Assembly (NCBI RefSeq): GCF_012272695.1
Contig: NZ_CP050902.1
Span: forward strand, 2,976,001 to 3,040,000
Source: Nocardioides sp. JQ2195
Lineage (GTDB): Bacteria > Actinomycetota > Actinomycetes > Propionibacteriales > Nocardioidaceae
DNA length: 64,000 bases
Direction: 5' to 3'
Notes under the pieces: generated by a model
Databases searched by the model: none
What the model was told of the DNA's origin: nothing
What the model saw: the letters and a program-made list of their open reading frames with translations, nothing else
Shown: in pieces, positions 51,623 through 61,970 of the stretch
Position numbering within the stretch: the first letter of the stretch is position 1
How the letters are laid out: every line of letters starts with the position of its first letter
Position numbers and translations under genes: made by a program

Positions 51623-51860
51623 ACTTCTCCACGAGGGCAGCCAGCTTCTCCTCGTCCCGCTGGGCAACCGGGAGCAGCAGCTCCTGGACGATGTCCGTGA
51701 GCTCGGCGAGGCGGAGGTTCAGCTTGCGACACTCCTGCACCTCCTCCTCGAGCTCGGAGACCCGGGCCTCGAGCTGGGCACGACTGGCGCCTGCGCCCTT
51801 GAGCTGACGCAACCGCTCACGCCCCTTGCCCAGCACGCCACGCGCCCCTTGACCGTTCAT
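51603..51860 (-). CDS. Small DUF6752-like coiled-coil protein
   Basis: 85-residue protein dominated by a predicted coiled coil (QLEARVSELEEEVQECRKLN, LRLAELTDIVQELLLP). I chose the ATG at 51860 because it overlaps the stop of the LicD-type gene (ATGA). Proteins of this kind (DUF6752) accompany envelope polysaccharide genes in Nocardioidaceae; that association is from memory. It may scaffold or regulate the enzyme encoded upstream. Confidence 0.75.
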   Translation of the reverse strand: MNGQGARGVLGKGRERLRQLKGAGASRAQLEARVSELEEEVQECRKLNLRLAELTDIVQELLLPVAQRDEEKLAALVEKYSSDLG

Positions 51861-53467
51861 TTCCATGCCACAACCAATCGCCAGACATTCATGCGGTCCC
51901 CCGCGGGGGCCGCTCCGTCAACGTTGTCCTCGGTCGCTGCGACCTCGGACTTCTCGGACTCGAGAATCACGGCACCACGCTCCTGCAGCTCGCGCCGGAT
52001 GCGGGACTCCCGGATGCCCGGGCCCTCGCGCGTGCCGTTCTCGGAGTTGCGCACCGGCGCTCGGAACCGCAGGGCGAGACGTCCGCCGTCGCGCAGCAAC
52101 ATCTCGGCCATCCGCCAGAGGTGCTCGCGTCCCACTCCGGTGGTGTTGTCGACCAGGTGGTCGGCCAGCACCAGGCGTGGTCCCGGCACCCTGGCCAGCC
52201 GGGCGCCGAAGGCCAACGCCTGGCGAAGCTCGAGGAGGTTGAACTTCTCGAAGGTCGCCGGCAGCCCCGTCGACTCGGCATGCGTGACCGCAGCCGCGAA
52301 ACCACGGGGCGAGAAGTCGAGACCGACCGCCGGGACTCCGCGCCCAGCCAGGTCGATGACCCCGACGCCGCGTCCGCAGCCGATGTCGACCGCGTGGGCC
52401 GGCGTGGGCACCGCTCCGAGGACCCACTCCACGAAGGGATCGCGCTCGAAGTCCGGGGCGCCCTCGCGATGGGCACTCGACCAGACCCGGTCCCAACGGT
52501 CGCGTCCCACGCGGGTGCCCCGGAACCAGCCGTTGAGCCGACGGTGCGTCGAGAGCGGTGTCTCGAAGTGGTACGCCGGATCGGGCACCCGCCAGCTCGG
52601 CCCGTAGGTCGCGGTGAGGAACTTGTCGGGGTCGGCGGGAGCCGGGAGGGTGCGTCCTTCCAGGGTGGTCTCCCCCAGCGGGTGGATCCACTCCTTGCGG
52701 AACGGGGTGCGGATCTCCCCCATCAGGACCAGGTGGCCGTCATCGCTCAGGAAGCCGCCGAAGACGTCGAGCCCCCGCTTGGAGCCGTCGGCCTCCAGGA
52801 CGTCGACCTTGAACGCGGCACCGCTGTAGCGGGTGATGTCGTAGCCCATCTCGCTGAGCCTGCGCTGCAGCCGGAACGACTCGCGGGTGACGTCGACCGG
52901 AGCCGAGTGACGGCTGACGTAGCCGATGTCGGCGTCGCTGTCGTGCCCGATCAGCTTGCCGCCGCGGACCGCGCCGAGGAGCGTGCCGTACGCCGGGAAC
53001 GCCTCGATGCCGGCCGTGCGCAGCGCAGCCAGCACCTCGTCGATGGAGTCGAGCAGGGGCTCCACGTGCTCGGAGCTGCGGGTGTCGAAGGTCTGCGCCA
53101 GCCGGTTCGACTTGTCCAGGCCGAGCGGTCGTCCGTCGGGTGTCTCGATCGCGATGCGCTGGTCACCGCTGCCGAACCTGACCTCCTCGGAGAAGTGCAC
53201 CTCTCCTGAGGTGTGCTCGACCAGCTCGAGGTCGGTCACCCCGTGGAGGAAGCTGCGCAGCGCGCCGGGCCAGGCCACGAACGTGTGGTCGCCCTCGCGC
53301 TCCCCGTCCCGTTGCAGCCAGAACGACCACACCCGACGGCCGTCGAACAGTGCGTCGACCACCCGCTCCGCGTCGTCGGCGAAACGGATGCCGTCGTCGT
53401 CGACCGTCACGTCACTGGGCTGGTCCGGCCCCGCGGGGCCGGCGGCCTTGCGGCGGAGGTGGGACAT
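51857..53467 (-). CDS. LicD-type nucleotidyltransferase fused to a SAM methyltransferase
   Basis: 536-residue two-domain protein. The LicD-type motif FPAYGTLLGAVRGGKLIGH then DSDADIGYV at residues 157-183 contains the metal-binding Asp residues; LicD proteins transfer phosphocholine or related groups onto surface glycans. From about 340 a class I methyltransferase domain follows, with the SAM-binding AVDIGCGRGVGV (359-370) and VLADHLVD. The combination suggests addition of a phospho-substituent and methylation of the same product. ATG at 53467 follows GAAAGTTCCTCC; coupled downstream to the coiled-coil gene. Confidence 0.82.
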   Translation of the reverse strand: MSHLRRKAAGPAGPDQPSDVTVDDDGIRFADDAERVVDALFDGRRVWSFWLQRDGEREGDHTFVAWPGALRSFLHGVTDLELVEHTSGEVHFSEEVRFGSGDQRIAIETPDGRPLGLDKSNRLAQTFDTRSSEHVEPLLDSIDEVLAALRTAGIEAFPAYGTLLGAVRGGKLIGHDSDADIGYVSRHSAPVDVTRESFRLQRRLSEMGYDITRYSGAAFKVDVLEADGSKRGLDVFGGFLSDDGHLVLMGEIRTPFRKEWIHPLGETTLEGRTLPAPADPDKFLTATYGPSWRVPDPAYHFETPLSTHRRLNGWFRGTRVGRDRWDRVWSSAHREGAPDFERDPFVEWVLGAVPTPAHAVDIGCGRGVGVIDLAGRGVPAVGLDFSPRGFAAAVTHAESTGLPATFEKFNLLELRQALAFGARLARVPGPRLVLADHLVDNTTGVGREHLWRMAEMLLRDGGRLALRFRAPVRNSENGTREGPGIRESRIRRELQERGAVILESEKSEVAATEDNVDGAAPAGDRMNVWRLVVAWK

Positions 53468-53563
53468 GGAGGAACTTTCTCGGAGGTCTGTCGGGTCCAG
53501 CGAACGCAGACTACCGGAGTGGCCAGCCGACGAACCGCGTGTCGCACGATAGCGTCTGGTGAC

Positions 53564-54823
53564 GTGAGCACAACCCCTTCCCGAGTCTTCGTCGCCCGCC
53601 TCGTCGGGCTGCCGATCTTCGACCCCCAAGGTGACCAGGTCGGCAAGGTCCGTGACCTGGTGGTTGCACTCCGCACGGAGACCAGCCAGCCCCGGGTGCT
53701 CGGGCTCGTGGCCGAGGTCTTCGGACGTCGCCGCATCTTCGTGCCGATGACCAGGGTCACCAACATCGACTCGGGGCAGGTCTACACCACCGGGCTGCTG
53801 AACATGCGCCGCTTCGAGCAGCGACCGACCGAGACCCTGGTGATCGGGCAGATGCTCGACCGCACCGTGCGCATCACCGGGTCCGAGGTCAGCGGCACCG
53901 TCTACGACGTGGCCATGGAGCAGGCCCGCAACCGCGACTGGGTGCTCAGCCGCGTGGCCCTCCAGGAGGCCGGCCGGGGTTTCCGTCGCAAGGGGCAGAC
54001 CCACGTCGTCGAGTGGGGCGAGGTCACCGGTCTCACCCAGCACGAGGAGTCCCAGGGCGCCACCCAGCTGCTGGCCACGCTCAACGAGATGCGCCCCGCC
54101 GACGCAGCGAGCGTCATCCACGACCTCCCCAAGGAACGACGGCGCTCCGTTGTCGCCGCGCTCGGTGACGAACGACTGGCCGAGGTCCTCGAGGAGCTCC
54201 CCGAGGAGGACCAGGTCGAGATCCTCGAGCAGCTCGACTCCGAGCGCGCAGCCGACGTCCTCGAGGAGATGTCGCCCGACGACGCCGCCGACCTCATCGC
54301 GGACCTGCCGCACGAGACGGCCGCCCAGCTGCTCGAGCTGATGGAGCCCTCGGACGCCGAGGACGTGAAGCGCCTGATGTCCTACGCCGAGCACACGGCC
54401 GGCGGCATGATGGCCGTCGAGCCGGTCATCCTTCCGCCCGATGCGACGATCGCCGAGGCCCTGGCACGGGTCCGCAACCCCGAGCTCACCACCTCCCTCG
54501 CCGCCCTGGTCTATGTCTGCCGGTCGCCGCTCGAGCCCCCCACCGGACGCCTCCTGGGCGTGGCCCACATCCAGAGGCTCCTCCGCGAGCCACCGTCGAC
54601 CCTGGTCGCCGCGGCGCTCGACCAGACGCTCGACCCGTTGCGCCCCGAGATGGGGATCGACGCCGTCGCCGCACACCTCGCCGCCTACAACCTGGTCGCC
54701 GCACCCGTCGTCGACGAGGAGGGCCGCCTGCTGGGCGCAGTCACCGTCGACGACCTGCTCGACCACATGCTCCCGGAGAACTGGCGCGAGCTGACCCCAC
54801 GCAAGGGAGGCAGCCGTGGCTGA
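53564..54823 (+). CDS. Soluble MgtE-like protein: PRC-barrel, MgtE N domain, CBS pair
   Basis: 419-residue protein with a PRC-barrel-like N-terminus (FDPQGDQVGKVRDLVVAL), an MgtE intracellular N domain made of short helical repeats (EMRPADAASVIHDLP, LEELPEEDQVEILEQL, EMSPDDAADLIADLP) and two CBS motifs (TAGGMMAVEPVILP; AAPVVDEEGRLLGAVTVDDL). The transmembrane channel domain of true MgtE is absent, so it is not itself a transporter. The GTG lies 8 nt behind TAGCGT with no ribosome site. It overlaps the DUF1003 membrane protein gene by 8 nt; the pair may form a magnesium- or nucleotide-sensing complex. Confidence 0.85.
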   Translation: MSTTPSRVFVARLVGLPIFDPQGDQVGKVRDLVVALRTETSQPRVLGLVAEVFGRRRIFVPMTRVTNIDSGQVYTTGLLNMRRFEQRPTETLVIGQMLDRTVRITGSEVSGTVYDVAMEQARNRDWVLSRVALQEAGRGFRRKGQTHVVEWGEVTGLTQHEESQGATQLLATLNEMRPADAASVIHDLPKERRRSVVAALGDERLAEVLEELPEEDQVEILEQLDSERAADVLEEMSPDDAADLIADLPHETAAQLLELMEPSDAEDVKRLMSYAEHTAGGMMAVEPVILPPDATIAEALARVRNPELTTSLAALVYVCRSPLEPPTGRLLGVAHIQRLLREPPSTLVAAALDQTLDPLRPEMGIDAVAAHLAAYNLVAAPVVDEEGRLLGAVTVDDLLDHMLPENWRELTPRKGGSRG

Positions 54824-55367
54824 ACGACGTACCCGCCTCGACACACCCCGGGAGCTGCACCGCCCCCTGGTGCGCCGCCCGAGCTACGACTCGGACACGT
54901 TCGGCGTCTTCGCCGAGCAGTTCGCCCGGTTCATGGGAACGGCCCGCTTCCTGATCTACATGTCGCTGTTCGTCGTCGTCTGGATCGGTTGGAACTGGAT
55001 CGCTCCGACTCCCGCGCGGTGGGACGACTACCCCTTCATCTTCCTGACCTTGATGCTGAGCCTCCAGGCGTCGTACGCCGCTCCCCTGATCCTGCTCGCC
55101 CAGAACCGGCAGGAGACCCGGGACAAGGTCGTGGCCGAGCAGGACCGCCAGGCCAACGCCCGGGCCCACGCGGACATGGAGTTCCTCGCCCGGGAAGTCG
55201 CCTCCCTGCGGATGGCGGTCGGCGAGGTCGCCACCCGTGACTTCCTCCGCTCCGAGCTCCGCACCCTGCTCACGGAGCTGGATGATCGTGCGACGGAGTC
55301 CGAAGCGACCGATTCCGAGCACCAGCCGCCCGGGTCCGAAATCGTTGAACCGGGGACCACCACGTAG
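54816..55367 (+). CDS. DUF1003 membrane protein
   Basis: 183-residue protein with two transmembrane segments (about 45-62 and 73-93) and a long charged C-terminal cytoplasmic helix. Family signature includes FARFMGTARFLIYMSLFVVVWI and PFIFLTLMLSLQASYAAPLILLAQNRQ. GTG start at 54816 with AAGGGAGG. Function unknown; conserved next to the MgtE-like gene. Its TAG stop is part of the -10 box of mrp. Confidence 0.85.
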   Translation: MAERRTRLDTPRELHRPLVRRPSYDSDTFGVFAEQFARFMGTARFLIYMSLFVVVWIGWNWIAPTPARWDDYPFIFLTLMLSLQASYAAPLILLAQNRQETRDKVVAEQDRQANARAHADMEFLAREVASLRMAVGEVATRDFLRSELRTLLTELDDRATESEATDSEHQPPGSEIVEPGTTT

Positions 55368-55370
55368 TCT
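55365..55370 (+). promoter_or_regulatory. -10 box for a leaderless mrp transcript
   Basis: TAGTCT, 8 nt before the mrp ATG and overlapping the DUF1003 stop codon; no Shine-Dalgarno sequence precedes mrp. Confidence 0.45.
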
Positions 55371-55378
55371 TGGGCACC

Positions 55379-56542
55379 ATGAGCACCCCCACGATCGAGC
55401 AGGTCAACGCAGCACTGGCGACCGTCAACGACCCTGAGATCAAGCGGCCGATCACCGAGATCAACATGGTCGACAGCGTCGAGATCGCCGAGGACGGCAA
55501 GGTCTCGGTCGTCGTGCTGCTGACCGTCGCCGGCTGTCCCCTCAAGGACACCATCACCCGTGACGTCACCGCAGCAGTCTCGCGGGTCCCCGGTGTCACC
55601 GGGGTCGACCTGGAGCTGGGCGTGATGACCGCCGAGCAGCGTGCCGGGCTGCAGGAGATCCTCCGCGACGGCCAGGCCCAGCGCGAGATCCCCTTCGCCA
55701 AGCCGGGCTCGTTGACCAAGGTCTACGCCATCGCTTCCGGGAAGGGCGGTGTCGGCAAGTCCTCGGTGACGGTCAACCTCGCGCTGTCCCTGGCCAAGCA
55801 GGGCCTCAGGGTGGGTGTGCTCGATGCCGACATCTACGGCCACTCGGTGCCCGCCATGCTGGGCGTGGGCGACGCCCGGCCGACGCAGGTCGACGACCTG
55901 ATCATGCCCGTCCCGACGCCTTCGGGGGTCTCGGTGATCTCGATCGGCATGCTCAAGCCCAAGCGCGAGCAGGTCGTCGCGTGGCGTGGCCCGATGCTCG
56001 ACCGGGCGCTGGTGCAGATGCTGGCCGACGTCTACTGGGGCGACCTCGACGCCCTCCTCCTCGACCTGCCGCCCGGCACCGGCGACGTGGCGATCTCCCT
56101 CGGCCAGCACCTCCCGAACGCCGAGGTGGTCGTGGTGACCACGCCGCAGGAGGCCGCCGCCGAGGTGGCCGAGCGAGCCGGCACGATGGCCTCGATGATG
56201 CATCAGCGCGTCGTCGGCGTCGTGGAGAACATGAGCTACCTGGCCTGCCCGCACTGCCTCGAGGAGGGCAAGGACCACCGGCTCGAGGTGTTCGGCTCCG
56301 GCGGTGGCGACCGCGTCGCCACGACGCTGTCCGCCCGCTTCGGCTACGACGTCCGCGTGCTCGGCCGCATCCCCCTGGACGTGTCGCTGCGTGAGGGCGG
56401 GGACGCCGGCAAGCCGATCGTCGAGTCCGACCCGACGGCCCCCTCGGCCCAGGAGCTCACGCGCATCGCCGAGGGCCTCTCCGGCCGCGGTCGGGGCCTG
56501 GCCGGCATGCAACTCGGATTGACGCCCACCAGCCGGTTCTGA
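55379..56542 (+). CDS. mrp: Mrp/ApbC family iron-sulfur cluster carrier ATPase
   Basis: 387-residue P-loop protein. An N-terminal MIP18-type domain (VNDPEIKRPITEINMV, VAGCPLKDTI) is followed by the deviant Walker A GKGGVGKSS at about residues 121-129, DADIYGHSVP and LLLDLPPGTGD. The cluster-binding Cys pair CPHC is present. Thought to assemble or carry Fe-S clusters. ATG at 55379. tatB follows after 1 nt. Confidence 0.92.
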   Translation: MSTPTIEQVNAALATVNDPEIKRPITEINMVDSVEIAEDGKVSVVVLLTVAGCPLKDTITRDVTAAVSRVPGVTGVDLELGVMTAEQRAGLQEILRDGQAQREIPFAKPGSLTKVYAIASGKGGVGKSSVTVNLALSLAKQGLRVGVLDADIYGHSVPAMLGVGDARPTQVDDLIMPVPTPSGVSVISIGMLKPKREQVVAWRGPMLDRALVQMLADVYWGDLDALLLDLPPGTGDVAISLGQHLPNAEVVVVTTPQEAAAEVAERAGTMASMMHQRVVGVVENMSYLACPHCLEEGKDHRLEVFGSGGGDRVATTLSARFGYDVRVLGRIPLDVSLREGGDAGKPIVESDPTAPSAQELTRIAEGLSGRGRGLAGMQLGLTPTSRF

Positions 56543-56543
56543 C

Positions 56544-56870
56544 GTGTTCGACATCGGCCTGGCGGAGATGGCGGTCATCGCACTGGTGGCCGTCATCGTC
56601 TTCGGTCCGGACAAGCTCCCGGACCTGGCCCGTCAAGCGGCTCGCTTCATCAAGCAGATGAAGGCGTTCGCCAACTCGACACGCGATGACCTGCGCAATG
56701 AGCTGGGTCCGGAGTTCTCCGACCTCGAGCTGCGCGACCTCGACCCACGCACCATCGTCCGCAAGCACATCGCCGAGGCGATGGCTGACGACGAGGACCT
56801 GAGGCCCCGCAAGGAGCTGCGCCCGCTCGCTGCCGGCGAGCTGCCGCCGTACGACGGCGAGGCCACCTGA
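56544..56870 (+). CDS. tatB: Sec-independent protein translocase subunit TatB
   Basis: 108-residue protein with an N-terminal transmembrane helix (MFDIGLAEMAVIALVAVIVF) followed directly by the TatA/B hinge FGPDKLPDLAR and an amphipathic helix, then a charged tail. The Glu in the first helix (GLAEM) is typical of TatB rather than TatA. GTG start 1 nt after the mrp stop. Works with TatA and TatC, not found here, to export folded proteins. Confidence 0.9.
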   Translation: MFDIGLAEMAVIALVAVIVFGPDKLPDLARQAARFIKQMKAFANSTRDDLRNELGPEFSDLELRDLDPRTIVRKHIAEAMADDEDLRPRKELRPLAAGELPPYDGEAT

Positions 56871-56901
56871 GCCCGGCGACTCCGGCGGCTCCGGGTCTCG
56901 G

Positions 56902-57438
56902 CTAGCGCCGGGTCCTCACCGCGGCCATCGCCGTGAAGCCGATCAGCACCTGCTCTCGACGCTCGCCCACCTCGACCTCGAGGAAGTCCTGGCCGACCCG
57001 CGTCGCGACCACGTCGTACTGGCTCCCGTCACGCATCAGCAGCCGGCACGGATCGGCCCACTCCGCAATGCCCCTGAGCGCTGACGCCCAGCCGAGACGC
57101 GCCGTCACCGGCCACGCGTCCTGCGGCACCGAGCGTGGAGAAGCACCGCTGATCGCCACGACGGCGTCCTGGCGCACCAGCCACTCCTGCTGATCGGACT
57201 CCAGCAGGCACCAGCCGTCCCCCACCGTCGCCAGGCGACCGCTCAGACGTCCGACGCCGGTGACGCCCAGCACGAGGGTGCTCCCGACACTGGCCATCAG
57301 GCGGCTCGCTGCCGTCACCGCGGCGTACTCCCCCCGCGCCCGATCGGCCACCTCCACCTGACGGTCGGCGTCGAAGACCGCCTCGGCGCGCCCCTCCAGG
57401 TCGTCGAGCAGTGCGAACAGTTCGGACTCCCAGCTCAT
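56902..57438 (-). CDS. Conserved hypothetical protein
   Basis: 178-residue soluble protein. N-terminal part is a helix rich in Glu/Ala (ELFALLDDLEGRAEAVFDADRQVE); the rest alternates beta strands with a short Gly-rich element (GVTGVGRLSGRLATVGDGWCLLESD) and ends EQVLIGFTAMAAVRTRR. I see no catalytic motif and do not recognise a defined family; similar proteins exist widely in actinobacteria. ATG at 57438. Convergent with tatB and divergent from the LysM gene. Confidence 0.75.
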   Translation of the reverse strand: MSWESELFALLDDLEGRAEAVFDADRQVEVADRARGEYAAVTAASRLMASVGSTLVLGVTGVGRLSGRLATVGDGWCLLESDQQEWLVRQDAVVAISGASPRSVPQDAWPVTARLGWASALRGIAEWADPCRLLMRDGSQYDVVATRVGQDFLEVEVGERREQVLIGFTAMAAVRTRR

Positions 57439-57575
57439 GGGGCAGGAGCCTTGCCCGTGTCGTCGCGGCCTGTCAACCACGCCACCGACCCGAGCAGATG
57501 CCTGTGGATGAACCGTTGACAACGGCTGCATTCGGACATTGACTGAAGCAAACACACGCAAACGAAAGCATCGCG

Positions 57576-58265
57576 ATGCCATCTCGGGAACGCTCCACGG
57601 CCGCGCCGGCCCGCTGCCTGCTGGTCTGGCTCGTCGCCTCAGCAGGGCTGGCGGCCCTGCTCCAGCTGCTCCTCCCCCACCTGCGCCGCACCATCCGGTG
57701 GGTCGAGAACCCGGCGCTGGCGCCGGCCACGCTCGAGGAGGCACTGGCCGACGTCGCAGCCGTGCTGCTCGCGGGTTGCCTGGTGTGGTGGTGGGTGGCG
57801 ACGTCCTTCGCCGTGGTGGAGGCCGCCACCTGCTTTCGGCTGGGTCCGTGCCCACGACTCATCCGGCGAACCGTGCTGGTGGCCTGCGGCATCGGGTTGG
57901 CCAGCGGGCTCTCGCCTGCCTCGGCCGACCAGAGCGCGGGACAACCACCCCAACCGTCCGACGACGCCGTCATCGTCGGACTGCAGCTGCCCGATCGCCA
58001 GTCGCTCGACGCCCACGCGCCAGGTCCCAGGACGGCGCCGGCGCGTGTCCCGGTCACCTCGACCGTCATCGTGCGGGCCGGGGACAGCCTCTGGCGCATC
58101 GCCGAGGCCGAGCTGCCACCACGGGCGGGGGCGCGATCGATCGATGCCCTCTGGCGCGAGATCTGGGCAGCGAACCGGGCCCTGATCGGCACCGACCCCG
58201 ACCTGATCCGGCCCGGCGCCCAGCTGCACCTGCCCCCTCGACACCACAACACCCAGGAGAAGTGA
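57576..58265 (+). CDS. Membrane protein with C-terminal LysM domain
   Basis: 229-residue protein. Hydrophobic segments at about 14-34, 61-83 and 99-115 anchor it; the C-terminal portion carries a LysM peptidoglycan-binding domain (STVIVRAGDSLWRIAEAEL, ANRALIGTDPDLIRPGAQLHLP). Its stop overlaps the next gene's ATG (TGATG). Likely membrane-anchored cell-wall-binding protein; similar genes lie near the Rv3235-like gene and secA in relatives. Confidence 0.83.
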   Translation: MPSRERSTAAPARCLLVWLVASAGLAALLQLLLPHLRRTIRWVENPALAPATLEEALADVAAVLLAGCLVWWWVATSFAVVEAATCFRLGPCPRLIRRTVLVACGIGLASGLSPASADQSAGQPPQPSDDAVIVGLQLPDRQSLDAHAPGPRTAPARVPVTSTVIVRAGDSLWRIAEAELPPRAGARSIDALWREIWAANRALIGTDPDLIRPGAQLHLPPRHHNTQEK

Positions 58266-58804
58266 TGGCCTCCACGACCACCAACGTGAGCGCACTGATC
58301 AACCCCCGTCGTCCGGCGTCCGTGGTCGCGACGAGCCTGCAGGGCACGCTTGCCCTCGACCTCGAGCCCGACCTCGGGCCGCCCTGGCCGACCTCCGAGG
58401 CCAGCGGTGCCATCACCGCCGGCGCCGACGTGGTCACCGTGTCGGCCGGCATCCGCCACGACCTGCACCGCTGGGTGGTGACGTTCAGCCAGTCGTGCGT
58501 CGAGGTGATCGGAGGCGACCGTCCGGTGTCGCAGCTGCTGCGCTGGACCACGCCGCAGATCCACCACGAGCTCGCCTACCGCGCCGGCGTCGTGGCACGC
58601 GCCGGGGTGCATGCGGCCGGCAGGGGCCGGGGCCGCCGGCCGTCCGTGCGCCCGCAGGTGCAGACCGCGCACACCTGCTTCCTCGCCGAGGGGGTCGTCG
58701 AGTTCTGCACCCGCGTGAAGTACGGCGAGCGCAGTCGCTGCCTGGCCGGGCGGCTCGAGGTCGTCTCCGGTCGCTGGCAGTGCACCGCGTTGGAGTTCGG
58801 GTGA
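58265..58804 (+). CDS. Rv3235-like protein
   Basis: 179-residue protein resembling mycobacterial Rv3235 (DUF6459 type), also encoded near secA there. The conserved portion is C-terminal: HTCFLAEGVVEFCTRVKYGERSRCLAGRLE and WQCTALEFG. Function unknown; some relatives are compared with SecA accessory (SEC-C-like) proteins, but no Cys-zinc motif is complete here. The last codons form one arm of a long hairpin. Confidence 0.78.
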   Translation: MASTTTNVSALINPRRPASVVATSLQGTLALDLEPDLGPPWPTSEASGAITAGADVVTVSAGIRHDLHRWVVTFSQSCVEVIGGDRPVSQLLRWTTPQIHHELAYRAGVVARAGVHAAGRGRGRRPSVRPQVQTAHTCFLAEGVVEFCTRVKYGERSRCLAGRLEVVSGRWQCTALEFG

Positions 58805-58835
58805 GCGGCTAGGCCGCTCGACCGAACTCCAACGC
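58787..58835 (+). terminator. Long hairpin overlapping the Rv3235-like stop codon
   Basis: Outer perfect 14-bp arms GCGTTGGAGTTCGG / CCGAACTCCAACGC and inner 7-bp arms GAGCGGC / GCCGCTC, with a 2-nt internal loop. The stop codon lies inside the stem. A competing structure pairs 58811-58822 with 58840-58851. Confidence 0.75.
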
Positions 58836-58934
58836 AAGAGTCGAGCGGTCTGTTGTTGACACGGAGCGCCAGCGGAACTGACGAGAACTGACGGCTCGGC
58901 GAAGTGAGCAGGGCCCGGAGCCCGGGCACTCCCC

Positions 58935-58956
58935 GAGACCAACGCGGGTTGGTCTC
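58935..58956. terminator. Hairpin in the Rv3235-secA intergenic region
   Basis: GAGACCAAC-GCGG-GTTGGTCTC, perfect 9-bp stem in the middle of the 236-bp gap, which otherwise holds only hairpins and no gene. Confidence 0.5.
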
Positions 58957-58992
58957 AAGCCCGGACCGTCGGGCCGACTGGGCGAGGAAATC

Positions 58993-59029
58993 GCAAGGAC
59001 CCCAGCGCAACCAGCGCCGGGGTCCTTGC
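58993..59029 (-). terminator. Terminator after secA
   Basis: Perfect 11-bp arms GCAAGGACCCC / GGGGTCCTTGC with a 15-nt loop, 12 bp after the secA stop. Confidence 0.82.
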
Positions 59030-59040
59030 TGCGAACGGTC

Positions 59041-61854
<2,814 letters not shown>

Positions 61855-61970
61855 GAGCGGGAACTCCCTGGGTTGATGGTCGAGCGGGCCCGGGGCTCAG
61901 ACACTCCGGCGCCGGGGCCATGCTACCCACGACACCAAGATTTTCACCGGTCGAGGGGGTGGCTTCCTCG

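Noticed and set aside
53564-54823. MgtE magnesium channel
   Set aside because: No transmembrane segments follow the CBS domains; the protein ends after them.
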